The translations under genes and the position numbers were made by a program. Below are positions 33,416 to 41,075 of a DNA stretch of 64,000 nucleotides, piece after piece. Numbering within the stretch: position 1 is the first letter of the stretch; each line of letters starts with the position of its first letter. The stretch covers positions 1 to 64,000 of the forward strand of contig JAFGEZ010000046.1 in the NCBI GenBank assembly GCA_016931295.1. The letters run 5' to 3'. A model generated the notes under the pieces. That model was not told the DNA's origin and made no database searches. It saw only the letters and a program-made list of their open reading frames with translations. This DNA comes from Candidatus Krumholzibacteriota bacterium. GTDB taxonomy: Bacteria; Krumholzibacteriota; Krumholzibacteriia; Krumholzibacteriales; Krumholzibacteriaceae.

Positions 33416-35581
33416 ATGCATCGACGGATCGTGCCGGTCGCGACGATCGTTCTTTTCGTTTTCCTCGCGGGCCCGGCGGGGGCGGATCCGCGCGTCGGGG
33501 TCGCCCTCAGCGGGGGCGGCGCGCGGGGGCTCGCGCACATCGGCGTGCTCGCCGTCCTCGAGGAGGCGGGCGTGCCCGTCGACGTCGTGGCCGGAACGAG
33601 CATGGGAGGGATCGTCGGCGCCCTCTACGCCACGGGGCTCTCCCCCGCCGAGCTGGAGCGGATCGTCGTCGAGACCGACTGGCTCGCGCTCTTCGACGAC
33701 CGCCCCTCGTACCGGTGGCTCTCGATGCGCGACAAGGAGCGGGGCGGCCGCCACCTCGCGTCGGCCGCGTGGCGGAACGGACGCCTCGAGCTGCCGACGG
33801 GGCTGCTGCGCGGCGATCGTCTGCACGCCCTCTTCACGCGCCTCACCTGGCCGTGCCATCGCATCGCCGACTTCCGCGACCTCCCCCGGCCCTTCGCCTG
33901 CGTCGCCACCGACATCGCCACGGGCGAGGCGGTCGTTTTGGACGGCGGCTTCCTCCCCGACGCGATGCGCGCGACGATGTCGATACCGAGCCTGTTCACC
34001 CCCTACGAGCTCGACGGCCGTCTCCTCGTCGACGGCGGACTCGTGCGCAATCTCCCCGCCGACGACGCTGTCGCGCTCGGCGCGGATATCGTGATCGGGG
34101 TCGACGTCGGCAGCGGGCTTCTCGCGGCCGACAGCATCCGCTCGATCGTCGACATCCTCGTCCAGTCGACCGCGCTGCTCGAGGCGCGCGGGAAACCGGC
34201 CCAGATCAAGCGATGCGACATCGTGATCTCGCCGCGCCTCGACGGCATCGGCACCACCGACTATCACCGGGCAGCGGAGATCGTCCGGCGGGGCGAGGAG
34301 GCGGCGCGAGCGAACCTCGACGCGATCCTCCGCCTGACCGGCGAAACACGGGCGATCGCGTCGGCACCGGCGCCGCCGGCGATCGACACGCTGCAGGTGG
34401 TGGCGACGCACGTGGACGGGCTCCGCCGCGTCTCCGAAGGCTTCGTCGACGCGGCGCTCGGGTTCGTCGCGCCCGCGGCCGTACCCGCCGTCGAACTCGA
34501 CCGCGCCCTCGACCGGCTGCGGGGCAGCGGACTCTTCCGCGACATCCGCTGGCGCGCTCTCCCCGAGGGGGGCGGAGAGCGCATCCTCGTCGACGTCACG
34601 GAGGACAACGCGCCGCGTTTCATGGCGGGCCTCCGTTACGACGACCGGTACGACACCTCCCTCCTTCTCGGCGTCGGGCTGAGGAACACGTTCGGCCATT
34701 CCTCCTCGCTCGACATCGACGTCCGCCTCGGCCGCTCCTCGCGCTTCGAGACGGCCTACGGCGCGTGGCTCGGCTCGCGCTGGCGGTTCGGCATCGAGTT
34801 CTTCGGCGTGACGGAGAACGACGAGATCGACGTCTACGAACGTGGCGAACGGACCGCGGTCATGGATGCGGTCTCGGCCCGGGCGGGCCTCGCCGCCGAA
34901 ACGGCCTTCTCGAGCTTCTTCTCGCTGCGGCTGGGCGCGGCGAGCGAGCACGTACGCATCGATCCGGTGACGGCTCCCGGCGAGACGGCAGGGGAACGTA
35001 TCGACCTGTTGATGCTGACGGGAGAGCTGATCTTCGACACGCTCGACGATCGCGACATGCCGCACCGCGGCGTCCAGCTCCGCGTCGCCGGCGAGACGAC
35101 CACCGATCGCTGGGCCGGGGATCGGTCGTACCGGCGCGGCGCGGTCTTCTTCCGCGTCCGCGCGCCCCTCGGGCGCCGCTTGACCCTCGCGTTCGACGGC
35201 TCCGCCGGCACGACGGAGGGTGACGAGACGCCCCTTCCCTGCCGCTTCTTTCTCGGGGGGATGAACTCCTGGATGCGCTTCGGCGACCCCCGCAGGCAGG
35301 ACCTGCCGGGGCTCAAGCACTTCGAGCTGTCCGGGCGTCACGCGATCGGCGCGACCGCCGGCATCGAGTTCGAGGTGCTCGCGGACCGGTACGTCAGGCT
35401 GATCGGCGGCGCCGGCGTCGCCGACGACGACCCCGACGCGCTTCTCGACATCGAGCATGTCGCGGGAGGAGGCGGGGTGACGCTCGCCTGGAACACCATC
35501 GCCGGTCCCGTCGAGTGGACCGTCTCGGGCAGCCGGCGTCATCACCTCATGACGTTCCTTTCCATCGGCCGCACCTTCTGA
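33416..35581 (+). CDS. Patatin-like phospholipase / type Vd autotransporter (PlpD-like)
   Basis: A 721-residue protein with GGGAGAG before the ATG and a signal peptide ending at GPAGA. The patatin domain covers residues 25-310: oxyanion loop LSGGGARGLAHIG, nucleophile in AGTSMGGIVG (Ser62) and VDGGLVRNLP (Asp206). A POTRA-like linker follows (VVATHVDGLRRVSEGFV, ALDRLRGSGLFRDIRWRAL). A C-terminal Omp85-type beta-barrel includes FLGGMNSWMRFGD and ends in MTFLSIGRTF. This is the domain order of Pseudomonas PlpD, where the barrel displays or releases a phospholipase A. It is predicted to sit in the outer membrane with the lipase outside. Confidence 0.88.
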   Translation: MHRRIVPVATIVLFVFLAGPAGADPRVGVALSGGGARGLAHIGVLAVLEEAGVPVDVVAGTSMGGIVGALYATGLSPAELERIVVETDWLALFDDRPSYRWLSMRDKERGGRHLASAAWRNGRLELPTGLLRGDRLHALFTRLTWPCHRIADFRDLPRPFACVATDIATGEAVVLDGGFLPDAMRATMSIPSLFTPYELDGRLLVDGGLVRNLPADDAVALGADIVIGVDVGSGLLAADSIRSIVDILVQSTALLEARGKPAQIKRCDIVISPRLDGIGTTDYHRAAEIVRRGEEAARANLDAILRLTGETRAIASAPAPPAIDTLQVVATHVDGLRRVSEGFVDAALGFVAPAAVPAVELDRALDRLRGSGLFRDIRWRALPEGGGERILVDVTEDNAPRFMAGLRYDDRYDTSLLLGVGLRNTFGHSSSLDIDVRLGRSSRFETAYGAWLGSRWRFGIEFFGVTENDEIDVYERGERTAVMDAVSARAGLAAETAFSSFFSLRLGAASEHVRIDPVTAPGETAGERIDLLMLTGELIFDTLDDRDMPHRGVQLRVAGETTTDRWAGDRSYRRGAVFFRVRAPLGRRLTLAFDGSAGTTEGDETPLPCRFFLGGMNSWMRFGDPRRQDLPGLKHFELSGRHAIGATAGIEFEVLADRYVRLIGGAGVADDDPDALLDIEHVAGGGGVTLAWNTIAGPVEWTVSGSRRHHLMTFLSIGRTF

Positions 35582-35587
35582 CGCGCG

Positions 35588-35607
35588 GGCGCCGCCGCCG
35601 CGGCGCC
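35588..35607. terminator. Possible hairpin between convergent genes
   Basis: GGCGCCGC (35588-35595) pairs with GCGGCGCC (35600-35607) around a 4-nt loop, directly after the patatin gene and before the stop of the minus-strand membrane protein gene. No T-run follows. Confidence 0.35.
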
Positions 35608-35627
35608 GTTGTCCGCCGGACGGGCCG

Positions 35628-36017
35628 TCAGGCGAGCATGTCGTCGCTCGGCCTGCCGGGACGGCGCCGCAGCAGTTCGAGCGTCTCGTCCTTCATCAGA
35701 ACCCAGAGCGTATAGATGCCGAGGACCGTCCCGACGGGCACGTTCAGCAGGTTGAGGATCCCCATCACCATCAGGACGACGCGGCTCCACGGCCGCATCA
35801 TGATGAGCCCGATCCCGCCGATGATGCTCGGCACGGAAAGGACGAAGAAGAAGAGTGCGATGAAACCGCCGACGATCTGCGTGATCCACATGGCCTCGGG
35901 ATCGCCGCTGATCCAGCCGCCTCCGGCCACGGCGAGGTAGACGACGAGCGCGACGATCAGGCCGAGGCTCCCGTTGACGATGTGGAGCACGGCGAGCAGT
36001 GTTGCGTGGTTCTTCAC
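35628..36017 (-). CDS. Small four-helix membrane protein, hypothetical
   Basis: A 129-residue protein with a GTG start preceded by AAAGGAG. Hydrophobic segments: TLLAVLHIVNGSLGLIVALVVY, IVGGFIALFFFVLSVPSIIGGIGLIMM and VLMVMGILNLLNVPVGTVLGIYTLWVL. The C-terminus is a charged tail (MKDETLELLRRRPG). It resembles DUF4064-like or general small bacterial integral membrane proteins of unknown role (GLIMMRPWSRVVLMV is a common pattern in them). The 420-nt upstream gap to the divergent lipoprotein gene holds a perfect 18-bp palindrome. Confidence 0.65.
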   Translation of the reverse strand: MKNHATLLAVLHIVNGSLGLIVALVVYLAVAGGGWISGDPEAMWITQIVGGFIALFFFVLSVPSIIGGIGLIMMRPWSRVVLMVMGILNLLNVPVGTVLGIYTLWVLMKDETLELLRRRPGRPSDDMLA

Positions 36018-36437
36018 GGAACGACTCCTTTCGGTGATGCCCGGCGCCCAGGCGTGCCGCCGCCCTCGGCGCGGGTCTCTTCCCCGAGTACGGCTCCGGA
36101 ATCCGGAAGTTGCATGCCGACCCCTGGCAAACCGGCGTCTCCGTCTCTCCTCCCGCCGTACGCGCTGCCGCCGTGCCGGGGTGAACCGTGATGGACATCG
36201 TACGGCATCGAAGTGTACCCCGGGGTACACGGCACGGCCGCCGCCCGTCACGCACCCCGCTCCTGCGCCGTTGCAGCTCGTTGCTGCGCAATCTGTTACA
36301 AAAGAGAACGCCGCCGCGCCCCGTTCGGCACCGCTCCTGCATTGTCATCAGTCGTGGGACGGCCGTACTCTCGGCCGATTTCCACATCGACGATGAGTGA
36401 CACGGGCGAGATACGCACCCTGGAAAGGAGACCGGAG
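36018..36437. other. Divergent intergenic region
   Basis: 420 nt without a gene. It holds an 18-bp perfect palindrome (36213-36230) and, on the plus strand, TGT-TACAAA (36294-36302), a weak extended -10 for the lipoprotein gene. I see no RNA gene or ORF with coding character. Confidence 0.5.
36213..36230. promoter_or_regulatory. Perfect 18-bp palindrome GTGTACCCCGGGGTACAC
   Basis: The sequence equals its own reverse complement over 18 bp and lies between two divergent genes, about 200 nt from either start. The shape is that of a homodimer binding site. No regulator gene is adjacent, and the partner protein is unknown. Confidence 0.5.
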
Positions 36438-37601
36438 ATGAAGAAAACGCTCTTCACCATCCTTGTCGTCACCGCGATGGCCCTCATGGGAGGCTGCCAG
36501 TTCTTCGGCGACGATTCCCCCGCCTCCCCCGCCACCACGGGAGACACTGAAACGGCCGTGATCGATCTCGATTCCCCGACCGGCGGACTGACCGCCGCCG
36601 ACGAGGAACCGGCGTTCGGCGAGGCCGGGATCTACGAACCGATGCTCGCCGAATGCGACCCCGCCGGCGAGTACCGGGAACAGACCCGGATCCGCGACCA
36701 GATCCGCGACTGCGAGATGCTCGACGGGGCGAAGGTCTACCGCCTCCGCATGGTCTGGGGCTACCTCGGCGAGGCGTACACCGACTCGACGGTGGGCGAC
36801 TGCTGCCAGATCGACTGGAGCGGGCGCATTTACGCCCCGGGCGGCGTCATCCAGATCGAGCGGACGATCGCATTCGACCCGAACGACTACGTCGAGCGCA
36901 TCGACCGGTCGACGATCGCCGTCACGTCCAATACCTGTCCGCACGTCGACGGCATCCAGCTGAAGATCGTCTTCCCGCCGGCCGCCAGGGCCGACAGCGC
37001 GGCGGTCGCCGACTCGAACGCGGCCGCGGTCGTCCCCGAGGTGGTCGTGGAGCTCGGCCCCTACAGCGCGACCTTCGGCGAGGAGGATCTCGCCGCGCAG
37101 CGCTTCACCCACTGGATCAACCGCTGCTACAACGGGATCATGGTATCGAGCTACGAAGTGCCCCGCGCCTGCCCGCGCGGCTACCTCGTCGGGCGCTGGA
37201 GCCCCGTCGACGACGACTCGATCCCCGTCGACTCGACGACGGCCGATCCCGACGGCCGCCAACTGCTCGGCGTCTTCCACGGCCTCTGGGTCAACGACCG
37301 GGGCAACATGGAAGGGCACGTCCGCGGCCTCTACGGCATCGACAGCGACGGACGGAACGTCTTCTTCGGCAAGATCATCAACCCCGCCGGCAACTGCCGC
37401 GGATTCGTCCGCGGACTGTACGGCGTCGATCCCGAGTACACCGGTCCCGTCGCCGATTCGAACGGCTGGTTCGACGGCGAGTACCTGAGCCGCGATCGCG
37501 TCATGCTCGGCGACGTCGAGGGAATCTGGGCGACGAACGAAGCGGGACGGGGATACTTCCTCGGCCTGTGGAAGCATCACTGCCCGACCGACGTGGAGTG
37601 A
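36438..37601 (+). CDS. Cysteine-containing lipoprotein, hypothetical
   Basis: A 387-residue protein with AAAGGAG before the ATG and a canonical lipobox (ALMGGC, Cys20), then an acidic Ser/Thr/Pro-rich linker. Repeated units in the C-terminal third look alike: LLGVFHGLWVNDRGNMEGHV, RNVFFGKIINPAGNCRGFV, VMLGDVEGIWATNEAGRGYF. They may be beta-blades or beta-helix coils (G-x-W-x-N/D-x-x-G-x-x-x-G pattern). Ten or so cysteines occur in the mature part, suggesting disulphides. I recognise no family. A terminator follows. It is a monocistronic gene divergent from the small membrane protein. Confidence 0.7.
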   Translation: MKKTLFTILVVTAMALMGGCQFFGDDSPASPATTGDTETAVIDLDSPTGGLTAADEEPAFGEAGIYEPMLAECDPAGEYREQTRIRDQIRDCEMLDGAKVYRLRMVWGYLGEAYTDSTVGDCCQIDWSGRIYAPGGVIQIERTIAFDPNDYVERIDRSTIAVTSNTCPHVDGIQLKIVFPPAARADSAAVADSNAAAVVPEVVVELGPYSATFGEEDLAAQRFTHWINRCYNGIMVSSYEVPRACPRGYLVGRWSPVDDDSIPVDSTTADPDGRQLLGVFHGLWVNDRGNMEGHVRGLYGIDSDGRNVFFGKIINPAGNCRGFVRGLYGVDPEYTGPVADSNGWFDGEYLSRDRVMLGDVEGIWATNEAGRGYFLGLWKHHCPTDVE

Positions 37602-37630
37602 TCCGGGAAGAAAACGATCCGGTCTCGCGA

Positions 37631-37666
37631 GGGGGACCGCCGCGCTGCCGGCGGTCCCTCTTCTTC
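37631..37666 (+). terminator. Terminator of the lipoprotein gene
   Basis: GGGACCGCCG (37633-37642) pairs with CGGCGGTCCC (37649-37658) around a 6-nt loop, followed by TCTTCTTC on the plus strand, 30 nt past the stop codon. Confidence 0.72.
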
Positions 37667-37710
37667 GTATGCGCCGGGCCGGGCGCGGCGGGGCGGCCCC
37701 GATTGCCTGC

Positions 37711-38532
37711 TCAGTCGGGAAGATCGGTGCGGAGATCCGCGATCGCCCCGGGCGTGAAATGCCTGCCGGCGACGTCGAGGATCGCCCGGTAGACCGGCGG
37801 CGTCCCCGCGACGACATTCCCCGAGGCGAGGAATCCGTCGCCCCCGAAGAAATCGCTCACCACACCGCCCGCCTCCCGGACGATCAGCGCCCCCGCCGCC
37901 ATGTCCCAGGGTTTCAGGTGCAGTTCGAAGAAGCCGTCGAGCCGGCCCGCCGCGACGTGCGCCAGGTCGAGCACCGCGGCGCCGGCCCGCCTGACGCCGC
38001 GGCATGAGAGGAAGATCTCCCTGAAGGCGGCGAGATAGGCGTCGATGTGGCGGTGGGCACGGAAGGGGAATCCCGTGCCGACGAGGCTCTCGCCGAGCCC
38101 GGCCGCGCCGGAGACGGCGATCGGCCGCTCGTTGCAGCTCGCCCCGCCGCCGGCCGTGGCCTCGAAGAGCTCCTGGCGGAGTGGATCGTAGACGAGCCCC
38201 AGGGCCAGCTCGCCCTCCGAGACGAGGGCGATGGAGACGCCGATCTGCGGGTACCCGTGGATGAAGTTCGTCGTCCCGTCGAGGGGATCGATGATCCAGT
38301 ACGTCCGTCCCGATGGCCGGACGGCGCTCTCCTCGGCCAGCACGGGGATATCCGGGAAGGCTCGTCCCAGCGTCGCGGTGATCATCTTCTCGCTCAACCG
38401 GTCCGTCTCCGTCACGAAGTCGTTCCGGTCCTTCTCCTCCACCTCGCCGTCGATCTCGCGTCCGAATGTCTCGTGCAGGAGCGAGCCGGCGGAGAGGATC
38501 GCCTCCCGCGCGACGTCGAGTCGCTGTCTCAT
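37711..38532 (-). CDS. suhB: Inositol-1-monophosphatase family protein
   Basis: A 273-residue protein with the full metal-binding set of the Mg-dependent, Li-sensitive phosphatases: DFVTETDRLSEKMI, LAEESAV, WIIDPLDGTTNFIHG and WDMAAGALIVREAGG. It dephosphorylates inositol-1-phosphate to myo-inositol, though relatives also act on other sugar phosphates. It starts within the stop of the LysR gene (ATGA overlap) and is close to a myo-inositol-1-phosphate synthase gene, which makes inositol phosphate the likely substrate here. Confidence 0.9.
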   Translation of the reverse strand: MRQRLDVAREAILSAGSLLHETFGREIDGEVEEKDRNDFVTETDRLSEKMITATLGRAFPDIPVLAEESAVRPSGRTYWIIDPLDGTTNFIHGYPQIGVSIALVSEGELALGLVYDPLRQELFEATAGGGASCNERPIAVSGAAGLGESLVGTGFPFRAHRHIDAYLAAFREIFLSCRGVRRAGAAVLDLAHVAAGRLDGFFELHLKPWDMAAGALIVREAGGVVSDFFGGDGFLASGNVVAGTPPVYRAILDVAGRHFTPGAIADLRTDLPD

Positions 38533-39470
38533 GTCTTGTCTCCCTTCATCGCATGGTTTCGTGCGAATCCGCGCGGCAGCGCGACTCCCCGCTCCCGTTC
38601 CACCTCGTCGAGAAAGGCGCGGAGCGGGCGGGGCAGGTACCCCTCCGACCGGACGATCAGCCCGAGCCGGCGTTCGAAGGAGAGCCCCGCGACCTCGATT
38701 GACCAGACGCGTCCGCGCTCGATGTCGTCCTGAACGACGCGCTCGGGGAGGACGGCGAGCCCGAGTCCGGCCGCGACGAGATTCATGATCGCCTCGGGGC
38801 TGTCGATCGCCATCGCGATCCTGGGCTCGACGCCGCGCTCGCGGAGCCGTTCCTCGATGATCCGCCTCGTCACCGAACCGTCGTGGAAGGAGATGAAGGA
38901 ACGGCCGATGAGGCTCGAGGCGCGGTGGCGCCGCCGGTCTGCGAGCGGGTCGCCCGGCGGGGCGATGAGCAGCATCTCCTCGCGGAAGAACTCGGCCACC
39001 GTCAGTCCCTCCCCCCCCTCGAGAGGCAGGGAACCGACGGCGAGATCGATCCGGCCGGCGCGCAGGGACGCGAGGAGGGGCGCGGTGGCGGCGATCTCGA
39101 GATGGACATCGATGCCGGGATACCGTTCGCCGTACCGGGCGAAGACGTCCGGAAGCACGTAGATCGACGCCGCGTCGATCGTGCCGATCGCCAGCCGCCC
39201 CGAGCGCAGTTCGCCGAGATCGGCGATCTCGCGCCTGAGCTCGGCGTCGAGTGCGGCGAACCGCCGGGCGTAATCGAGCACGCGCCGCCCCGCGTCGGTG
39301 AGGCGCACCTTCCGTCCGTCCGCCTCGTAGAGAGGGGCGCCGAGTTCGTCGCCGAGCCGGCGCAGGGCGATCGAGACCGCCGGCTGCGTCACGTAGCGCG
39401 CGCGGGCGGCCGCGGTGAGCGATCCGTGCTCGGCGAGCGAGGCGAGGTATCCGAGTGATCTCATATCCAT
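38529..39470 (-). CDS. LysR-type transcriptional regulator
   Basis: A 313-residue LTTR. The N-terminal winged HTH reads SLGYLASLAEHGSLTAAARA, with RYVTQPAVSIALRRLGDELG as recognition helix. The C-terminal periplasmic-binding-like effector domain starts near residue 90 (GRLAIGTIDAASIYVLPDVF). It is co-translated with the inositol phosphatase gene and divergent from the myo-inositol-1-phosphate synthase gene. A perfect LTTR box lies 10-24 nt upstream, which predicts autoregulation plus control of the synthase. The effector is unknown; an inositol-related metabolite is an inference from position. Confidence 0.92.
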   Translation of the reverse strand: MDMRSLGYLASLAEHGSLTAAARARYVTQPAVSIALRRLGDELGAPLYEADGRKVRLTDAGRRVLDYARRFAALDAELRREIADLGELRSGRLAIGTIDAASIYVLPDVFARYGERYPGIDVHLEIAATAPLLASLRAGRIDLAVGSLPLEGGEGLTVAEFFREEMLLIAPPGDPLADRRRHRASSLIGRSFISFHDGSVTRRIIEERLRERGVEPRIAMAIDSPEAIMNLVAAGLGLAVLPERVVQDDIERGRVWSIEVAGLSFERRLGLIVRSEGYLPRPLRAFLDEVERERGVALPRGFARNHAMKGDKT

Positions 39471-39479
39471 AATATTTAT

Positions 39480-39494
39480 TTATGCCTCACATAA
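39480..39494. promoter_or_regulatory. LysR-type operator TTATG-N5-CATAA
   Basis: A perfect dyad TTATGCCTCACATAA fits the T-N11-A LTTR box. It lies in an AT-rich island (about 39465-39515) that stands out from the GC-rich surroundings, 10 nt before the LysR start and 150 nt before the synthase gene. The island holds further ATAAT/TTTAT half-sites. Confidence 0.7.
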
Positions 39495-39643
39495 TAATAA
39501 TAAATTTGTTTTATGACGTCAACCCCTGGAATATGGGAAATGCGGCGCACGGGGACGTGCCGCGATGCGCGCCGGAAGAATCCGGGCGCCCTGAAGAGTC
39601 GCCAGACGCCGGGCCGCCGCGGCCCGGTCCCAGGGAGGCATCG

Positions 39644-40957
39644 ATGGAGATCAAGCACGAACCAAGGAAACCGTCGGGAAAGCTCGGCATCCTCACCCCC
39701 GGTCTCGGCGCGGTGGCGACCACGTTCATCGCCGGTGTCGAGGCGGTCCGCCGGGGCATCGCGAAACCGATCGGCTCGCTCACCCAGATGGGGACGATCC
39801 GCCTCGGCAAGCGCACCGAAAACCGCGTTCCGGCGATCCGCGATTTCGTCCCCCTCGCCGAGCTCGACGACCTCGTCTTCGGCGGCTGGGACATCTTCGA
39901 GGACGACGTCTACACGGCCGCCTCGAAGGCGGGCGTGCTCGACGCCCGGCTCCTCGACGGGGTGAAACCCTTTCTCCAGTCGATCAAGCCGATGAAGGCC
40001 GTCTTCGACCAGAAATACGTCAAGAAGCTCTCCGGCACGTGGGTGAAGGAGGGCAAGACCTGGTGGGACAAGGCCGAGATGCTCAAGGAGGACATCCGTT
40101 CCTTCAAGGAGAAGAACGGCTGCGACCGCCTCGTGATGATCTGGTGCGCAAGCACCGAGGTCTTCATGAAGCCGACCGCGGTTCACGCAGACATCGCCTC
40201 CTTCGAGAAGGCGATGAAGGAGAACAGCCCGGAGATCGCCCCGAGCATGGTCTACGCCTACGCGGCGCTTTCGATGGGGATCCCCTTCGCCAACGGAGCG
40301 CCGAACCTCACCAACGACATCCCCGCCCTCTTCGAACTGGCCCTCGCCAACGAGGCGCCGACGGCCGGCAAGGATTTCAAGACGGGCCAGACCCTCATGA
40401 AGACGATCATCGCGCCGGGGCTCAAGGCGCGGATGATCGGCCTGAACGGCTGGTTCTCCACGAACATCCTCGGCAACCGCGACGGCGAGGTCCTCGACGA
40501 CCCCGAGAGCTTCAAGACGAAGGAGGAGAGCAAGCTCAGCGTGCTCGAGCACATCCTCCAGCCGAAGCTCTACCCCGATCTCTACGAAGACTTCTACCAC
40601 AAGGTGCGGATCAACTACTACCCGCCGCGCGGCGACAACAAGGAGGGCTGGGACAACATCGACATCGTGGGGTGGCTCGGCTACCCGATGCAGATCAAGA
40701 TCGACTTCCTCTGCCGCGACAGCATCCTCGCCGCGCCGATCGTGCTCGACCTCGCCCTCTTCATGGATCTCGCCAAGCGGATCGGCTTCCGCGGCATCCA
40801 GGAATGGCTCTCCTTCTACTTCAAGAGCCCGATCCACGCCCCGGAGCTCTATCCCGAGCACGACCTGTTCATCCAGCTGATGAAGCTGAAGAACACGCTG
40901 CGCTACATCCAGGGCGAGGACATGATCACGCACCTCGGCCAGGAGTACTACGACTGA
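39644..40957 (+). CDS. ino1: myo-Inositol-1-phosphate synthase
   Basis: A 437-residue protein; the ATG follows GGAGG, and the upstream extension of the frame over the AT-rich promoter is not coding. It has the MIPS layout: an NAD-binding Rossmann region (LGILTPGLGAVATTFIAG), APSMVYAYAALSMGIPFANG, LNGWFSTNILGNRDGEVL, and the catalytic lysine/active-site region DFLCRDSILAAPIVLDLALF. The long form (over 400 residues, as in Bacteroidetes and eukaryote-like enzymes) differs from the 360-residue actinobacterial type. It converts glucose-6-phosphate to inositol-1-phosphate. The phosphatase gene on the other side of the LysR gene completes the pathway. Confidence 0.92.
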   Translation: MEIKHEPRKPSGKLGILTPGLGAVATTFIAGVEAVRRGIAKPIGSLTQMGTIRLGKRTENRVPAIRDFVPLAELDDLVFGGWDIFEDDVYTAASKAGVLDARLLDGVKPFLQSIKPMKAVFDQKYVKKLSGTWVKEGKTWWDKAEMLKEDIRSFKEKNGCDRLVMIWCASTEVFMKPTAVHADIASFEKAMKENSPEIAPSMVYAYAALSMGIPFANGAPNLTNDIPALFELALANEAPTAGKDFKTGQTLMKTIIAPGLKARMIGLNGWFSTNILGNRDGEVLDDPESFKTKEESKLSVLEHILQPKLYPDLYEDFYHKVRINYYPPRGDNKEGWDNIDIVGWLGYPMQIKIDFLCRDSILAAPIVLDLALFMDLAKRIGFRGIQEWLSFYFKSPIHAPELYPEHDLFIQLMKLKNTLRYIQGEDMITHLGQEYYD

Positions 40958-40983
40958 CGGGGCCGTACTGCTCGGCGGAACGA

Positions 40984-41014
40984 AACGGGGGCGCGACGAT
41001 GTCGCGCCCCCGTT
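40984..41014. terminator. Bidirectional hairpin between convergent genes
   Basis: A 14-bp perfect stem (40984-40997 with 41001-41014) with a 3-nt loop. The tail is TTCG on plus and GTTTCGTT on minus. It lies between the ino1 stop and the htrA stop. Confidence 0.75.
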
Positions 41015-41075
41015 CGCGTCCGGGCCCCGTTCATCCGCCGGCCGGTCGATGCGCGCGGCCCGCGGCGGGGTTGCA

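Noticed and set aside
39482-39643. N-terminal extension of the MIPS reading frame
   Set aside because: It covers the AT-rich promoter island and the LysR operator and does not resemble MIPS sequence; the ATG at 39644 has GGAGG.
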